Assembly (NCBI GenBank): GCA_963377175.1
Contig: CAUJNA010003294.1
Coordinates: forward strand, 872,501 to 936,500
From: Effrenium voratum
Taxonomy: Eukaryota > Sar > Dinophyceae > Suessiales > Symbiodiniaceae
Direction: 5' to 3'
Length of the DNA: 64,000 bases
The notes beneath the pieces were generated by a model that did not search any database, was not told the origin of the DNA, and worked only from the letters and a program-made list of their open reading frames with translations. Below are positions 52,396 through 64,000 of the stretch, piece after piece. The translations under genes were made by a program, and so were the position numbers. Every line of letters begins with the position of its first letter. Positions within the stretch are counted from its first letter, which is position 1.

Positions 52396-53617
52396 AGCCA
52401 CACACTGATCCGCCCTGATCCGCGCAACTCTGTATTGACCCGCGCGAGTCCGTGTTGCGGCTTTTCTGGGGAGCCATATCGATTCGTCATGTGCCGCACT
52501 ATCTTCGCATTTATCTGCACTAACTCATACCGAGCCTCGCAGCGCCGCACTCAACCGCGCTGATCCGTATTGCGCCGCGCTTCTAACGTGAGAAAGAATG
52601 AACATTCCTACACGTTTTGGTGGGTGCACATTGATATCAGCCGCATCTATCTCGATCTCTGTCGAGCGTGATCTCGGCGCGAGTGTGGGCGCCCTCTCGG
52701 CGCACGGTCCATTAGCTCCGCAATACAAAGGTTTTGCAAGATTTCAACAGTGTAACAAGTGCGTAGTTTTCAAAAAATGTGGCAATCGTAACACTTTCAC
52801 AAGGTGATAACTTGGCAGGGTTTGTGCGCAGCGCTGATTGCGCTTGAACGGGTGTGCTTTTACCAACATGGCAAGCGTCTATGCGGTGCTGAGCGGGTGC
52901 ACTTGAGCGGACGTGCTTGCCATTGCAGGCTGAGTGGGTGCGCTTGAACATTTGTGCTTACGATTTGACAGGCGTGCGCGGGGGTCTGTGCGGTGCTGAG
53001 CGAACAATGCCGATCGTATTGATGGAACACATCTATGAATATTTTGAGCACTTCTTTCAATTTGCCAATGAAACCAGTCTGTACTTGGTCGACCCATTGA
53101 CAATGGCTGCACATGAAATTTGGGAAGCCCCTCGATGATTAAAGATCATGCTCGAGCTAAAGGTGCGTCCACGAGGAAGCCGAGACGTGGCTTGATGCAT
53201 TGCCTCAAGCGACTTTTGGCAGACTGGGGCCGCCTTGAAAAGTCCCTAAAAGGGTCACCATTTTGTCAACCCCCCCCTTTGATGGCTCAACTACAGGCCG
53301 TTCCCAAGCCTTCCTCTGCGCAAGCAAGTCTCTTGGCTGCTTGAAACATAGTACGATCTGTCAATTCAATTTGTTTGCCATACTTGGATGCAACCTATGA
53401 ACCCTCCCGCCTTCGCTCGCATACTCAGCAGCTGCCAGGTCGCTGATCTTGGCCCAATCGTCGCTTCCAAATGAGCTCACCTTCTGCCAGCCAGCTGAGG
53501 AGCCTGAATTGGCCTGCACAGGAATGAGCCCGTTGACAACAAAGGCAATACTCTCTGGCTTTCCCCTCTTTCTCACTCTCTTTGCGGAGATTCCAAAATA
53601 AACCAACCGGGGGCTTG
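52396..53617. other. Repeat-rich intergenic DNA
   Basis: Irregular GATCCGC/GCCGCGC words at 52400-52590. At about 52830-53005 lie several GCGGTGCTGAGCGGGTGC.CTTGA units shared with the MFS intron near 32440. No gene seen before the 3' end of the - strand kinase gene. Confidence 0.45.
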
Positions 53618-55600
53618 TCAGTCCGAAGCTGTGGTTCCATTCAGAGGCAAAACTTCGTTGCTGGGCATGCTCTGCATGAATCGAGGCAGTAGCGCTCTAT
53701 GAAATGGCAAATTTTCGTGGCTCGCCTGCATGGCGGCAAGCAATGTCTTCGCCATGCCGCCTGCCGCCTCGCCCTCCCGATGAATTCGCCTGAGGGTAGC
53801 AGAGCTGATGGGGGAAAGCCCCAGCTTTTTGCATGTAGGACCACATCGATGCGCACCGAGGCAACGCAGATATCCAGCAGCTCCCAAGTCACCCGGGCCA
53901 TAAGCCCGATTCAGCGACAACACCTGAGGGTCTGTGAGGAGGACCTCCGACTCTCGAGCAACTCCCTGCAGGTCGGCCACAATGATGTGGCCCCCAGATT
54001 CTTGAAATGAAAAGTGCAGGAAAGCTTGAACCAAGTCGTTGTGGGGAAGCGAGCCATAAGCAGCATACCCGTTATTGGAGTTGTACTTCAGGAAAACTCC
54101 AGGCAAGTACCTCTCTGCGGCAAAGAACTCATCTACGGCTGGGCCCTCAGAGTGGTATACGAAGCACGGCACAAAGAGCAATTTAGCCATCTCGCCCAGT
54201 GAGTGCAACTTGGCATTGAATCGGCTGGCAAAGTAATGGGCAATTGCTGTTGATTTCGCATGCGCTTCAACCACCGCCCGAGAGTTCAACACGTCATCTT
54301 GGTATCGAGAGCATTTGGCAACCATCCAACTACCATTTTTGCAGACCTGCTCGTCCTGGAAGCCATACACTAGTCGCATGCCTCCTCGCATGTAGGGTAG
54401 CCGCCGCCGTACCACGGGCCCGGGACGAAACGTTTGCAGCTGGAATGTCTCACCATCATAGCCTCACTTGACCGTGGTAGGGAATCATGCAAGCTTGATT
54501 CGGCCAGGATGCGCACCTTCCCTTCTCCATTCAAAATTGCAGCTAAACAACAGCCCATGTCTTGCCTCAAATTTTGTTAGCGTTGGATTGAAGGCTGGCC
54601 TTGCATTTCAGGCACAAAGCCAACAAAAGACATTGTTGGAAGGGGTAAAGGCCTCAGCTCTAAGGCGAAGCAGCTGAAGATGCTCCGCGCTGCAGAGAAG
54701 TGCACCACGTGCTTCTTGCCGAAGACCCCCACCTCTGGCAGCTCGTAGGTGACCTCCCTCACTCGTGGCTTCTGACTGGCCAGCTCCGGGCGGCCGCCAG
54801 GACCGGCAGTGATGGTGGAAGACACCGAGGAGAAGGCGCGGCACAGGCCACGCACCGTGCAACCGGACAGAGCGAAGGTGCCCCCCGTCAAACACGCCAG
54901 CTGCTGAAGTGCTGCGAAGCTCTCTACGCGGCTGCCGAAACCGATTCCATGCAGCTGGATCTCTTGGCCTAAGAAATGTTCCTGCAGGTAAGCCAGGGCG
55001 GCTTTGGTGTCGGCTGGGCGACCGTCTGACAGCAGAACAACAGTTCCTGGCCAGCGCTTCTCAGACAGCAAGCCCACCGCTGCCTTCAAGCCCTCCAAAT
55101 AAAAGGTGCCATTGGCAGGTCGATCTGACAACGCGAGGCCCTTTGCCACTTCTGCTGCGGACAGTTGTCGCGCGATGATCGAGGCCGTTTCATGAAAGGT
55201 CACCACCGAGAAAACGTCTTGTGGGCGAGCAACTTCGTGCTCCTTCGCAAACTTCATCGCACAAAGCTCTGCGGCCTCCAGTCTCGTCAACTGCGGACAT
55301 GAATTTCCCAGCTCCTTCAGAGGATACAACTGGCAGGGACAGATACTGGCACGTCTTCGATGAACCTCATACAAACCAACAAAAAGTGGACTTCCAAACA
55401 AGGGTGACGAGGCAGCTTTGAGGAAATTCTTCGTCTTGAGGCGCCTTTTGGATCTCTGGGTCTGCGTCAACGTCCTGGTTGCGCATGCTGCCCGAGGCAT
55501 CCAGAAGCAGGACAATGTGGCGAGCGTCAGGCACGTGCACCTTTGGCTGCAACTTCACTGGTAGGTCACCTTGGTCTTCAGGGGCACGGGTATGAGTCAA
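53618..55600 (-). CDS. VWA / alpha-kinase protein (VwkA-like), three exons
   Basis: Exon 1 (55600 down to 55475) encodes HIVLLLDASGSMRNQ, a VWA domain start with the DxSxS metal site. Exon 2 (55290 to 54600) continues LTRLEAAELCAMKFA, VFSVVTFHE and VLLSDGRPAD. Exon 3 (54462 to 53618) is an alpha-kinase: MRLVYGFQD, WMVAKCSRY (ATP-binding Lys), AAERYLPGVFLKY, HIIVADLQGV and LLTDP (catalytic Asp region), and GAHRCGPTCKKLGL, the zinc-binding His/Cys end. Introns are GA-AG (55474-55291) and GC-AG (54599-54463), and both join in phase. VWA followed by alpha-kinase is the layout of Dictyostelium VwkA, which phosphorylates proteins at membranes and affects myosin. The 5' end beyond 55600 is not found. 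The TGA lies at the 53618 end. Confidence 0.85.
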
Positions 55601-57914
55601 AACAAAACCACCAGGGGACCCCAGGGTTTAGTCTTTGGTTCCATTTACCATGGTTCCATTTTGGCTACGCATTTTTGACCCATTCATTTTTGACCCATTG
55701 CCACATGGTAGGAGCACAACAGCGCAAAGCGCAACCAGCTTCTCTCGATGTTCAGCATTTATCAAGCACACAAACTACAGGTTGCTCGTAGTGGAACAGG
55801 CTGACATTGGGAGACCTGTCTGCCTCCGCCTAATGCTGTCAATGTGCATACAACATCGTCCTCCGCATTCTCATCATCGCTCCAATTTTTCACATCTGCT
55901 TCTGCGTCCCAGAGAGTTGCCTCAGTGGAACAAGACCTTGCAAACTTGGCAAGCAGCAGACACCCCAAATGATAGAGCTGAGCCACTACCTCCATATGGC
56001 AGTCTCTGGGGCTGCAACCAAAACATTAAGATGGATCGTAGATTGCTGAGATGAGACGGTCTCTATGATCTAATCCTTCCTGCTGAAACATAGGTGCACG
56101 ATTCTCTCAAAGTATACATGGACCACGTGTTCAACAAAGACAACACTCTCCCGGAACAAATGCAGGCTTTCCCATTCTGGCGTCTTGATTGCATAAGGGT
56201 GATAAAGCGTTTGCGCCACTGAGGCGCGCCCTTGCACCCGCTATGCCTTACACAAGGATGCCTGCGGAAAAAAAACACCCACACACACACACACCGGCAA
56301 GCGTGCTTGGCCTCCTCACAAGTAGTGCTCCCAAATGAAGCTTCACACATCTGAACACCATAACGGGCCAATCTTTCAGAACGTCTGCATTTTCATTCAC
56401 TGACAAAGACTAACAAATGACGGTTCTACGTGCCCGGGCCAAACAGTGTGATGCCCAACATCCCCAGTTCGAATTTACGGCCTCCCCAGCTTGCTAAGCA
56501 TTGCTTTGGAAGAACAGCAAAAAGAACACAGAAACACACACACACACACATGAGACACACAAAACTAAAAAAGCGCAAAATGAAGCAAACAAAATAACCA
56601 AATAGCACAAGTACAAACACAGACACAAACATAAACGCACAACACACACACACATGCACGCACGCACGCACCTGCACACACACACACATGCATACGTACA
56701 CACAGCTCACTTCCCTCACTCAGGGCGTTGCTGGTGGTGCAGGATGGGCCGCGCACTCCGGCTGGCCTTGGCTGTTGGCTGTATGTAGAAAATATCGCCA
56801 AGTTTATCATTGAATCGCTGGGAAGAAGGTGTGGGTATGCGTTCAAGAAAGAAATTAAAATGAAGCAGTGAAACCAATGAAGCAGTGGTAGTCACAACAA
56901 CTGCATGCAGCCACATGTCCTTACATTTCAAGGTCCTCAATTGCATTGTGTCACACATTGGGCTTGCATCATACAGTCTTGTCGTTCCGTTTGTATGTCT
57001 TTTCATTACATTCGCAGTGGATGGCAGTTTGTCGACACGCTAATACACTGGCCTGTCATCATCCACACATCAATGTGGCCAATGCATCAAATGTGCATAC
57101 TATCATGCTTGCGCAGCATCGCATTTACCTGGCTCTGCGGCTTGTTCAAAATCCTGTGTTGCGGGATGGCAACATGTTTGACAAGCTCAGTCAAGCTCAG
57201 TCATGCAGCAATTGTTGGTCTTTGTAACCCTTTCACGTTCTAAGCGCAGTTGAGTTTGATGACCCGCGCCCAATGCAGCAACATGCTGCAGGTGTGACCG
57301 CACGTGGACCAGTCGTGCAATCGGGCTCTTGGTGACGTACCAAAGTGTAAAGGATCAGGGACAGCACGGCTTGGGTGATCTGCTTGACCCTTAGCGATTG
57401 GATTGGCCTCCTGGCTCTAGCTCCCAAGCTACATGTGCTGCTTTAGACCCACCTTGTACATATTGTCATTCCTAGGTACGTCCGAGGCAAATGCTTGTAA
57501 CAGCATCGCATAGCAATGTGTTACGTCACGTATATGTCACGTGGTTCATCATGACGGGCTTATTCGTTCCAAGTCGGCTTTGCCATAGTATCGTATAACT
57601 CGCGCAAATCACCTGACAACGCAAACGCTTGGCTATCAACGAGCCCCTTTCCTGTCAGCTTTCGCTGACAGCCTCAGCTTGCCTAGCTGCACAGCGCCGA
57701 GCTCTCGCTGATGATCAATTGCTGCAGAACGTCGTGGTCAGGAGCATGTTTCTCCTGCCAAGGTCCAGCGACAAGCGAAGGGAAACCCGCTCTGTGAATG
57801 TTTCCCGGAGCTAATGTGTCCGGACTCATCAACTCCGGATTGATGAACTTCTGTCGTTGTGTTCAGGGACATGATATAGGGGGAACTACTCTGTATGGAC
57901 GTGGCACGTGGCAC
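55601..57914. other. Intergenic with microsatellites
   Basis: CA/AC-rich tracts at 56278-56293, 56537-56550 and 56640-56702. A hairpin CTGTCAGC-TTTC-GCTGACAG at 57652-57671. At 55636-55700, repeated GGTTCCATTT and TTTTTGACCCATT words. A - strand frame at about 55965-55860 (FARSCSTEATLWDAEADV) could be an upstream exon of the kinase gene; unproven. Confidence 0.4.
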
Positions 57915-58345
57915 ATGGAAAGCATCCCATGCCATCTCTCCATGTCTCGAACGGCCCCGTCCTTGACGATCCGCTTGTGCCGACAGGCGCGGCAATTCCA
58001 GGCGCCTTTGAAGTTGGAGCCCTTGGGGTCATGGTGCCCGCAGAGCCCGCAGCTGGTCTCCTGTCTGAGACAAAACTTTTGGTGCGGAAGGACAAGTCAG
58101 ATCCTAAAAAAAGACAAGGAGACAAGTCATGGACGAACATTTGACACTCTGGCCCTAGGGCTACCGACATCGGGGCATCGCAGTTGCCCAAAGCAGTGGG
58201 CGGCAAAGACCAAATCTCCTGCCAGCAGGCCGGGCAATAGAAGAGGCAGTCATCCAAAGTCCAGCTCGACGGCATCTTCGATCGTCGCTGCCCGCATCCA
58301 GTGCACACCAACATCTCTCGCTTCTCCTTTTCTTTCATGGGACGA
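57915..58345 (-). CDS. Double CxxC zinc-finger protein, partial
   Basis: Two exon-like stretches on the - strand. The first (about 58345-58195) reads EMLVCTGCGQRRSKMP and DDCLFYCPACWQEIW, with CX2C pairs about 20 residues apart. The second begins after an AG acceptor at 58064 and reads CGLCGHHDPKGSNFKG and WNCRACRHKRIV, another CX2C pair set with the same spacing. The two units resemble each other (C..CG...W.C.AC), suggesting a repeated zinc finger. I cannot assign the family or find the ends. An RNA- or DNA-binding role would fit but is not shown. Confidence 0.45.
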
Positions 58346-60950
58346 CCCCGGCTCAAATCTCGAGGAGGGGGGGGGCATAGCCTTGAGCATTTAAGTAAAC
58401 GGCGTTGAGATACAAGCAACTGGCAGCCGTTCTCAAGTTGAGTCCAAAAACTTGCATGCATCTGAACGCACCTGGCCATGGTTCGACTCGTGCACAAGCG
58501 CACTCTGCCCTCTTTTGCATCCACGACTCGCTCCAATTCAACCTCTCGGACATGACCCATCTTTGGCGGTCACAGCCTGCTTTCCAGGCACTTGAATGGG
58601 CTCTTTGATACCTTTGTAGACACCGCGTATTCCACAACCACTCACGGCAGAAAGCTTTGTACTCAAAACCAGGGCGAAGAAAAAGTGATAGGACTCACGT
58701 GTACACGTGCAAAGTCTTTGTAGACTCGGTGAAACAGAAGCCCGTGCTTCTTTGGAGCCAGGCAACTCTAGAGCATGCTTGTGCAAAAAACAACTTGTGG
58801 CAAAGTAGCGTGTGTCTCATTGACAAGCATGCCAGTCACGGCACGAGTCTGTTTGAACATCGTCAAACAAAAAGTACCTGGGAGGCAAGCCATAGTTCCC
58901 TTCAATTCCTCAATTGGCATGAGGCATTCTGCCTCAAGTTCTGTACAAGGAAGATGGCCGGCCATCACATGAGGACACATGAATTGTTCCGGCAGCCACC
59001 TCCCTGGGAGGTGCCATCCTCAAATGCTCAGACCCAATTCTTGGTACGTGCTGCATGGTGCCGGCACCAAGCTGGTGGACCTCCTAACATCTAGCTATTA
59101 CGCTTAAATTACGTGTTCCCTAGTTGGAACCCTTCAAGGACCATCCATCTTGCTTGTTGCTTTGATTCAAAGGTTGGGCCCATCTGTTGCTATCTGGTAC
59201 CCATGTGGCGGCAAGTAGGATTAAGCAATTGAAAGTTGGCCGCCTGGCTCAAGTGTCGGAACAAACCTTCCGGACACTTTACCTATGGCTCGACAATGCC
59301 TGGTTTGCCTATTTGGGGATTGCTTCAAGCCAAAAGGACACCAAGCGATCCAACCCAGACGCCAGTCGCCAGGTGACAGCTTCTTCGTCGCCCAATGGCC
59401 GCCAGTTGGCATCCACCATGGTAGTGAGAAGCTCCGTCAGCTCTTCCTTCGCGAGCTTGCCAGCTCCGAGCTCTGCTTCCCCGGGATTTGGGGCTGGTGA
59501 TTCTTATGACAGGGCTGAACCAGTGGGATGATGAACCAGTGGGATGGGCTGATGAACCAGTGGGATGCACATATCAACTCATCCCAGTCAGCTCGCCAAT
59601 TTCCAAAAGCGACATGCTGGTGCGAAACGCAATGTGCAGTCAGGTGACTGGGTTGTAGTAGACGTCGAAACCCGTGAGCATCAATTTTGTATCAACCTGC
59701 GCACTTGCACTTGGGATCGCACTGTCAGGTCAGAGCTCCCAAGGTTTATGAACTGGTGCTTTGCTCCTGGCCATTCCTGGACCCTCCACCTCAGTTGTTT
59801 GGAGACCTCCCTGGACCAACGTGTTGAGCATGCGTCTTGGCCCCCTGTCCATGCGGAACTCTGGTCACAGTACTTTGGCTCAAGTCTCCACCCGCCTTGG
59901 CAATGCACATGCCGACGATGCCTGTCAAAGTTGATTGATCACTGTTGCAGCTGTGACCGTTGGTTTCACCGATGACTACGATCTTCAAGACTGCATTTTT
60001 TACAGTGTCTGAAAGGTATTGTCGACACCACTAATCCTGCCATATATGTTTGGTGTGTAACCACAGCTTGCGCTTGGCTAAACAATCAAGTTACCGTATC
60101 ATTGCTGTCCAAGATGCTCAGCATCTGTCCATTCCCCTTGTACTTCTTACCGCTCTTGGCCGTGAACACACCAGTGTACTTGCCAAAGTGCCTCCACTTG
60201 AAAACAACCTCAGCTCCAACATCCTGCCGGGCATCGACGCGAGAACTTCAGCGTCTGGTGCAGGCAAGGAGCAGTAGGCGGTCCTGAGAAGACCTCGGCT
60301 CTCACCGCTGATATTCAATTCACTCGTTTCACGATCAGCACTCCGGATGCGCGCCTCCAAGCACTCCCAGGCAAAGCCCATGGGAAAAGCAGCGCGGAAC
60401 ACCTGGGCATTGAGGGCTGGGGAACCCCAGAGCTGGAGTCATTGGAGCTGAGAGTTGGAGTCGCCACATTTGAGAACACACCACGACTGGCTCACGCCTT
60501 CTGCATCGACTCAAAGCTGTGCAAACCTTGGTCTGCGTTGCTTCTGGAGACTCACTTTGTGAACCATTCATCTCAGCTAAGGGGCGGCAATTGTACGTTT
60601 CTGACTCGCCAAGAAACCTCAGCAACTGGACCCTCGAGGCTGAAATCGCAAAGAATGAAGCTATGGCATCTCTGCCACGCCAGGGAGCAGGTTACAAGCC
60701 CCCATGTCGGCCATCTGCTGTGAAAGTACAGGACATCCGCCATTCACAGCAGCCTTGCCGCAGTACATCACACTTCGTCTGGTTCCAGACCGTGTGGAAA
60801 GCCAGTGGAGGGAAGACTTTGATTCTTTCAACTAGCATGCCCCGTAAGGGGAACACCTGAGAAGACCGAGCAGTGAGGCCCCGTCTCATCTCGTCGAAAC
60901 AGAAAAGCTGTCTGGTGGCCACAGGGCACCGCGCAGCATTTGATGGTCAC
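58346..60950. other. Several medium ORFs, none identified
   Basis: + strand frames at 58657-59094, 59187-59531 and 59565-59975 (136 codons, Cys/Trp/His-rich end CTCRRCLSKLIDHCCSC-like) look partly protein-like but show no family motif I trust, and no exon chain is consistent. A direct repeat of GATGAACCAGTGGGAT occurs three times at about 59516-59566. Decayed mobile elements are one possible explanation. Confidence 0.35.
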
Positions 60951-60972
60951 CCCAAAGACAAAACGCAGAAAC

Positions 60973-61042
60973 AGGGTGGGGGGTGGGGGGTGGGGGGGTT
61001 GGGGGGGGGTTGGGGGGGGTTGGGGGGGGTTGGGGGGTTTGG
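60973..61042 (+). repeat. G-run tract with quadruplex potential
   Basis: About 70 bp of GGGTGGGGGGTGGGGGGGTT and further GGGGTTGGGG blocks: at least ten G-runs of four or more on the + strand, interrupted only by T. The flanks are ordinary. Confidence 0.9.
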
Positions 61043-62895
61043 ATGCACAACAACTCTAGGTCTTCCACCTCCTCAGGCAAAGTTGGACCTCTTCGGCCAA
61101 AAAGGCGGCACAGTTCACTGGGCCTGGAACTTGGAGATGTCCATCGTCTTCCACAAATGCACATCTGCCACATGATGTGTCTCGACTGCCTCGGGCAAGA
61201 GGTGCCACTTGGAGCCAAAAGCAAAAGCAACCTCTGGTCAGGATATGTCAGCATGCCTCATATGATGAGCAAGTCGGCGTGTTCCATCTACGTCGTGACA
61301 TCGCAATTCACGACTAATGTGATCGATTTGATCACTTAACTTGCCATGAATCGCTCTTGTCATCACTGTTGTTTGGTTTAGCCAGTGCACTGCAGCTATC
61401 GTTGGTACTGCACAGTGAAGGATCCATGACCTTGCCAAGAAACCTCAATTGTGTGGCGTGCTCCTTGTTTACTTTATCTTCAGTCTGAGCGACCATTAGG
61501 CCTAAAATCCGCAGTGCCACACCCGTGTCTGGCCAATTTGGGACCCAGGCCGCCTTGCAATTTGTTGAACATGTCAAGCCAAAAGGAGCCAAGCCCATCT
61601 CAGACATATCGACTGTCAACCCTCCCAGGAGCTTCGGCGTTCCCCCTTTCCACTTTGGGCTAGCGGCCCAGTTCTTGATCAGCTTGCTAACCACGGCCTC
61701 CAGCGAGCCAACCTCGTGCTCCAGCGATCGGTGCTCGAAGAAGGTCCGGTTGACCTGACTCGCTAAAAGCGGCTTGAAGCGGCTTCCTTCCAATGCCAAA
61801 CTTTGGGCGAAGTCGAAGCCTTGGTCAACACTCGTCTTGCAACAGGCTCAGGGAGTCAGCGAAAGAGGCGTAGCCCAAAATGGCACGGCTGGCCCCACGT
61901 TGTGAGCTCATGAAACGGGTTCTTTCGGCTGGATGTCAGCGCCAGTCATTCCGGCAACCCGAAGACATTGGAGTGGATTGCTGATGTGGTGACAGGGCAT
62001 GGCCTCGCATTGACTCCCTGAATGTTGCACATCAGACTTTGACGCAAAATAGGACAAACAGAGGAGCAACAAAGGAGCACCTTTCCCCGACCATCAGCAT
62101 TCAGACACCACGTTTGGATTGGCGGATCGACTCTTCATTCAGAGTACAGCCAGCTGACGCGAAACATGCATCCAGGGAACCTGCAAGAAATCGGGTCGGC
62201 CACTTCGCCAGGAGGCTGCCGGATTTGGCACGTAGTCGCGGATGACCTGTGACGATGTTCCGAACCAAACTGCCAATCCAACACTGGACGCCCTTTTGGG
62301 AATTGTAGGCAGCGCTGGCCAGTCCAATGTTTGCTCGCAAATCTACCGCGGCCATCGGACCCCACTGCGAGCCCCGCCTCACCAAAGGCCAGGCCGCTGG
62401 ACTCCGCCGAAAGCGCCTGGCCCAGCGAGCGCGCCGCGGGAACCCACAGCGTGGAAGCACACTCGCAGCACTCTGTCACTAAGATGTGCAATGGCCTGAA
62501 CCTTTTGACCCGCGGAAACCTTTGCCTCAAAGTTGCTGAGAATTAAGACAGGGGCTGGGTTGTTGCTTGTGGTGGACACATCTCATGAGACAGTGCAAGT
62601 GTGAACCCGGACAACCTCCAAAATAGCATTGGTGCGCCAAAGGCGTGACAGCCCTGTCCCTGCCGACCGATGCGCCTCCCCATCCGAATGCCCCGACATG
62701 AGCGCCTCAGCTCCAAGCCGAAGACTTGGTGGGCAAACGATGACTTGGAGCTTTTGAGCCAGGTGGCACTTCCAGCCCCCATGCAGAGTAAATCACGCTA
62801 TTCGGTGGTTCTGTCTGGCCGAGGCCATCCAAAACGGCCGCCCTTGTTTCGTTGGATTTTTTGCTGCGACGTTTTTGGGATTTTGTCCGGTCCAT
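61043..62895. other. No confident gene
   Basis: Open frames of 60-155 codons on both strands (61332-61799 on the -, 62101-62530 on the -). None shows recognised motifs, and frames on opposite strands compete. Nothing further can be supported. Confidence 0.35.
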
Positions 62896-63212
62896 TTTAG
62901 AGTTGTTTAAGGTGGGTTTATTGCACGCTTAGGGTTTCGGGTTGGTTGGGGGTGGGTTTGGAGTGGCTTGTGTTTGGTTCATGGAGGGTTTAAGGCGCAT
63001 TCAGGGTTGGCTTGGGGTGGCTTAAGATGTGTTTCGGGTGGGATTCGGGAGTGTACGTGGGTTTGTGGTTAAGACTGTACTTCGAGTTGGTTTCGCATGA
63101 ATTTAGCCAGGGTTTTAAATTTATGCGTTTTGGGTTTCTGCTAGGAGTTATAAGTTAGGGTGGTTTGCGGTGGGTTTAGGGTGGGTTAAGGGCTTGCGGG
63201 GGGTTGGTTTAG
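62896..63212 (+). repeat. Degenerate GGGTTT-rich, telomere-like tract
   Basis: About 310 bp of G/T-rich sequence with irregular GGTTTAGGG-, GGGTTTCGGG- and GGGTGGGTT-type words, strongly strand-asymmetric. The TTTAGGG telomere repeat used by dinoflagellates appears in single diverged copies (GTGGGTTTAGGGTGGGTT at about 63171) rather than as a clean array. Confidence 0.55.
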
Positions 63213-63217
63213 GGTAG

Positions 63218-63269
<52 letters not shown>

Positions 63270-63285
63270 CCTTGCTTGTTCGCTT
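63213..63285 (+). repeat. (GCTT)n microsatellite
   Basis: About fifteen TGCT units with one CTTCC interruption near the end, directly after the GGGTTT-rich tract. Confidence 0.95.
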
Positions 63286-64000
63286 TCCAGGAGACTGGAA
63301 AACAAATCCCAATCCAGCAGGAAACAACACCTCAAATGATACCTCCCGCTGCAACTGGCAATTGCGTCCAGGCCGCCGGTTGCGGCTCGGCACAGGCACA
63401 AATTCCAGATCATTCAGAAACCTAGGTATCTCTGGTGACTGAATTGGCAGGTTCCTCGCTGGCAAATGGTTCCCGTGGCCAAGGGGCGCCTTTTGAAACT
63501 GGCACTGGTGCTCTAAGGACACGCCTTTGACGTAAGCAAACTGACGCCATGCGCGGAGTTGCTTGCTCGCGGTTTCCTTCTTTCAGCTGAAATGGCGGCG
63601 ACACAAAACGTGCAGGAAATCCATGACTCTCTTGGGAGTACTGATGTCTGCTAGGCACCTTCCAACACATGAGGCCTCACATGTTCTTGGTCACTTGAAT
63701 AAAGGTCCGGCTCGCGTGTCGAACCAGCGCCGTTGCAGTGACCTCCTTTTCGCCGGTCCAGTCAATCACCGAGCCAGCAACTTTCGACTTAAGGACCCAG
63801 GGAGCAACAGGTCACTGGGCCAAGTCTCGCCTAAAGAGCGAGGATTGAGGGGAAGCCCGGTTTTGAGCTCTGTTTCACAACTTGGACAGGGCGGAGGAGC
63901 CCTTCACGTCGGTATTCAACTTGCGGACCTCGGAAGGCTCATTTTGGGCAGTTTTCCGAAGACGCCAGTGGCCCAGAAAGGCCGATTTGTTGGTCCTCTT
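63286..64000. other. No recognisable gene to the window end
   Basis: Short ORFs only; no exon with family motifs. Confidence 0.35.

Noticed and set aside
55640..55665. CCATTTTGGCTACG, resembling part of the dinoflagellate spliced leader
   Set aside because: Only 11 bases match and neither the start nor the end of the leader is present; related CCATTTTGGG words occur as simple repeats elsewhere in the window.
60010..60280. Possible transposase or SWIM finger in the ORFs around 59.5-60.3 kb
   Set aside because: Cys/His residues are present, but the spacing does not match a known finger and no catalytic motif is visible.

Overview
The window looks like nuclear DNA of a dinoflagellate, probably from the Suessiales/Symbiodiniaceae side of the group. 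The reasons are spliced genes with short exons and long introns, introns that often start with GC or GA instead of GT and end in AG (often followed by G), a decayed copia-type retroelement, a plastid-type DUF1499 protein behind a signal peptide, and many simple repeats, palindromes and minisatellites. All exon chains below were joined by eye from reading-frame continuity and family motifs. There is no transcript evidence.

Left end (1-11.7 kb): a composite of mobile DNA. A decayed ORF with a HAD-phosphatase-like motif set (75-1256) is followed by a Ty1/copia-type gag-pol element (about 1385-11710) with zinc knuckle, DD35E integrase, YVDD reverse transcriptase and RNase H. Its pol is interrupted at about 4318-6985 by GC-rich DNA carrying the N-terminal half of a Polinton/adintovirus-like family B DNA polymerase and a coiled-coil ORF. 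About fifteen tiny hairpins (19-20 bp) with covarying arms are scattered through the retroelement and the HAD-like ORF. I saw none in the viral-like insert or in the rest of the window.

Middle (11.7-46.4 kb), all genes on the + strand: a coiled-coil gene (11.96-13.77 kb); a 560-bp foldback built from six 33-bp palindromes (16.78-17.34 kb); a 1.8-kb minisatellite with a 19-bp unit (17.83-19.64 kb); a second coiled-coil gene (22.6-28.9 kb); an MFS transporter (about 29.97-33.08 kb); a DUF1499 protein with signal peptide (33.45-35.48 kb); and a long kinesin-8 gene with about 20 exons (37.45-46.39 kb).

Right end (46.4-64 kb): a perfect 296-bp tandem duplication, a second foldback, and a block of unusual purine-rich then roughly 95 % A+T DNA (49.7-52.4 kb). 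On the - strand lie a three-exon VWA/alpha-kinase gene (53.6-55.6 kb) and a small CxxC zinc-finger gene (57.9-58.35 kb). The last 5.6 kb hold no gene I can name, plus G-rich and telomere-like tracts.

The genes do not form a pathway. Kinesin-8, the coiled-coil proteins and the alpha-kinase fit cytoskeletal or spindle roles; the MFS and DUF1499 genes are membrane and plastid functions. Switching gene strand near 46-53 kb fits unidirectional gene blocks.
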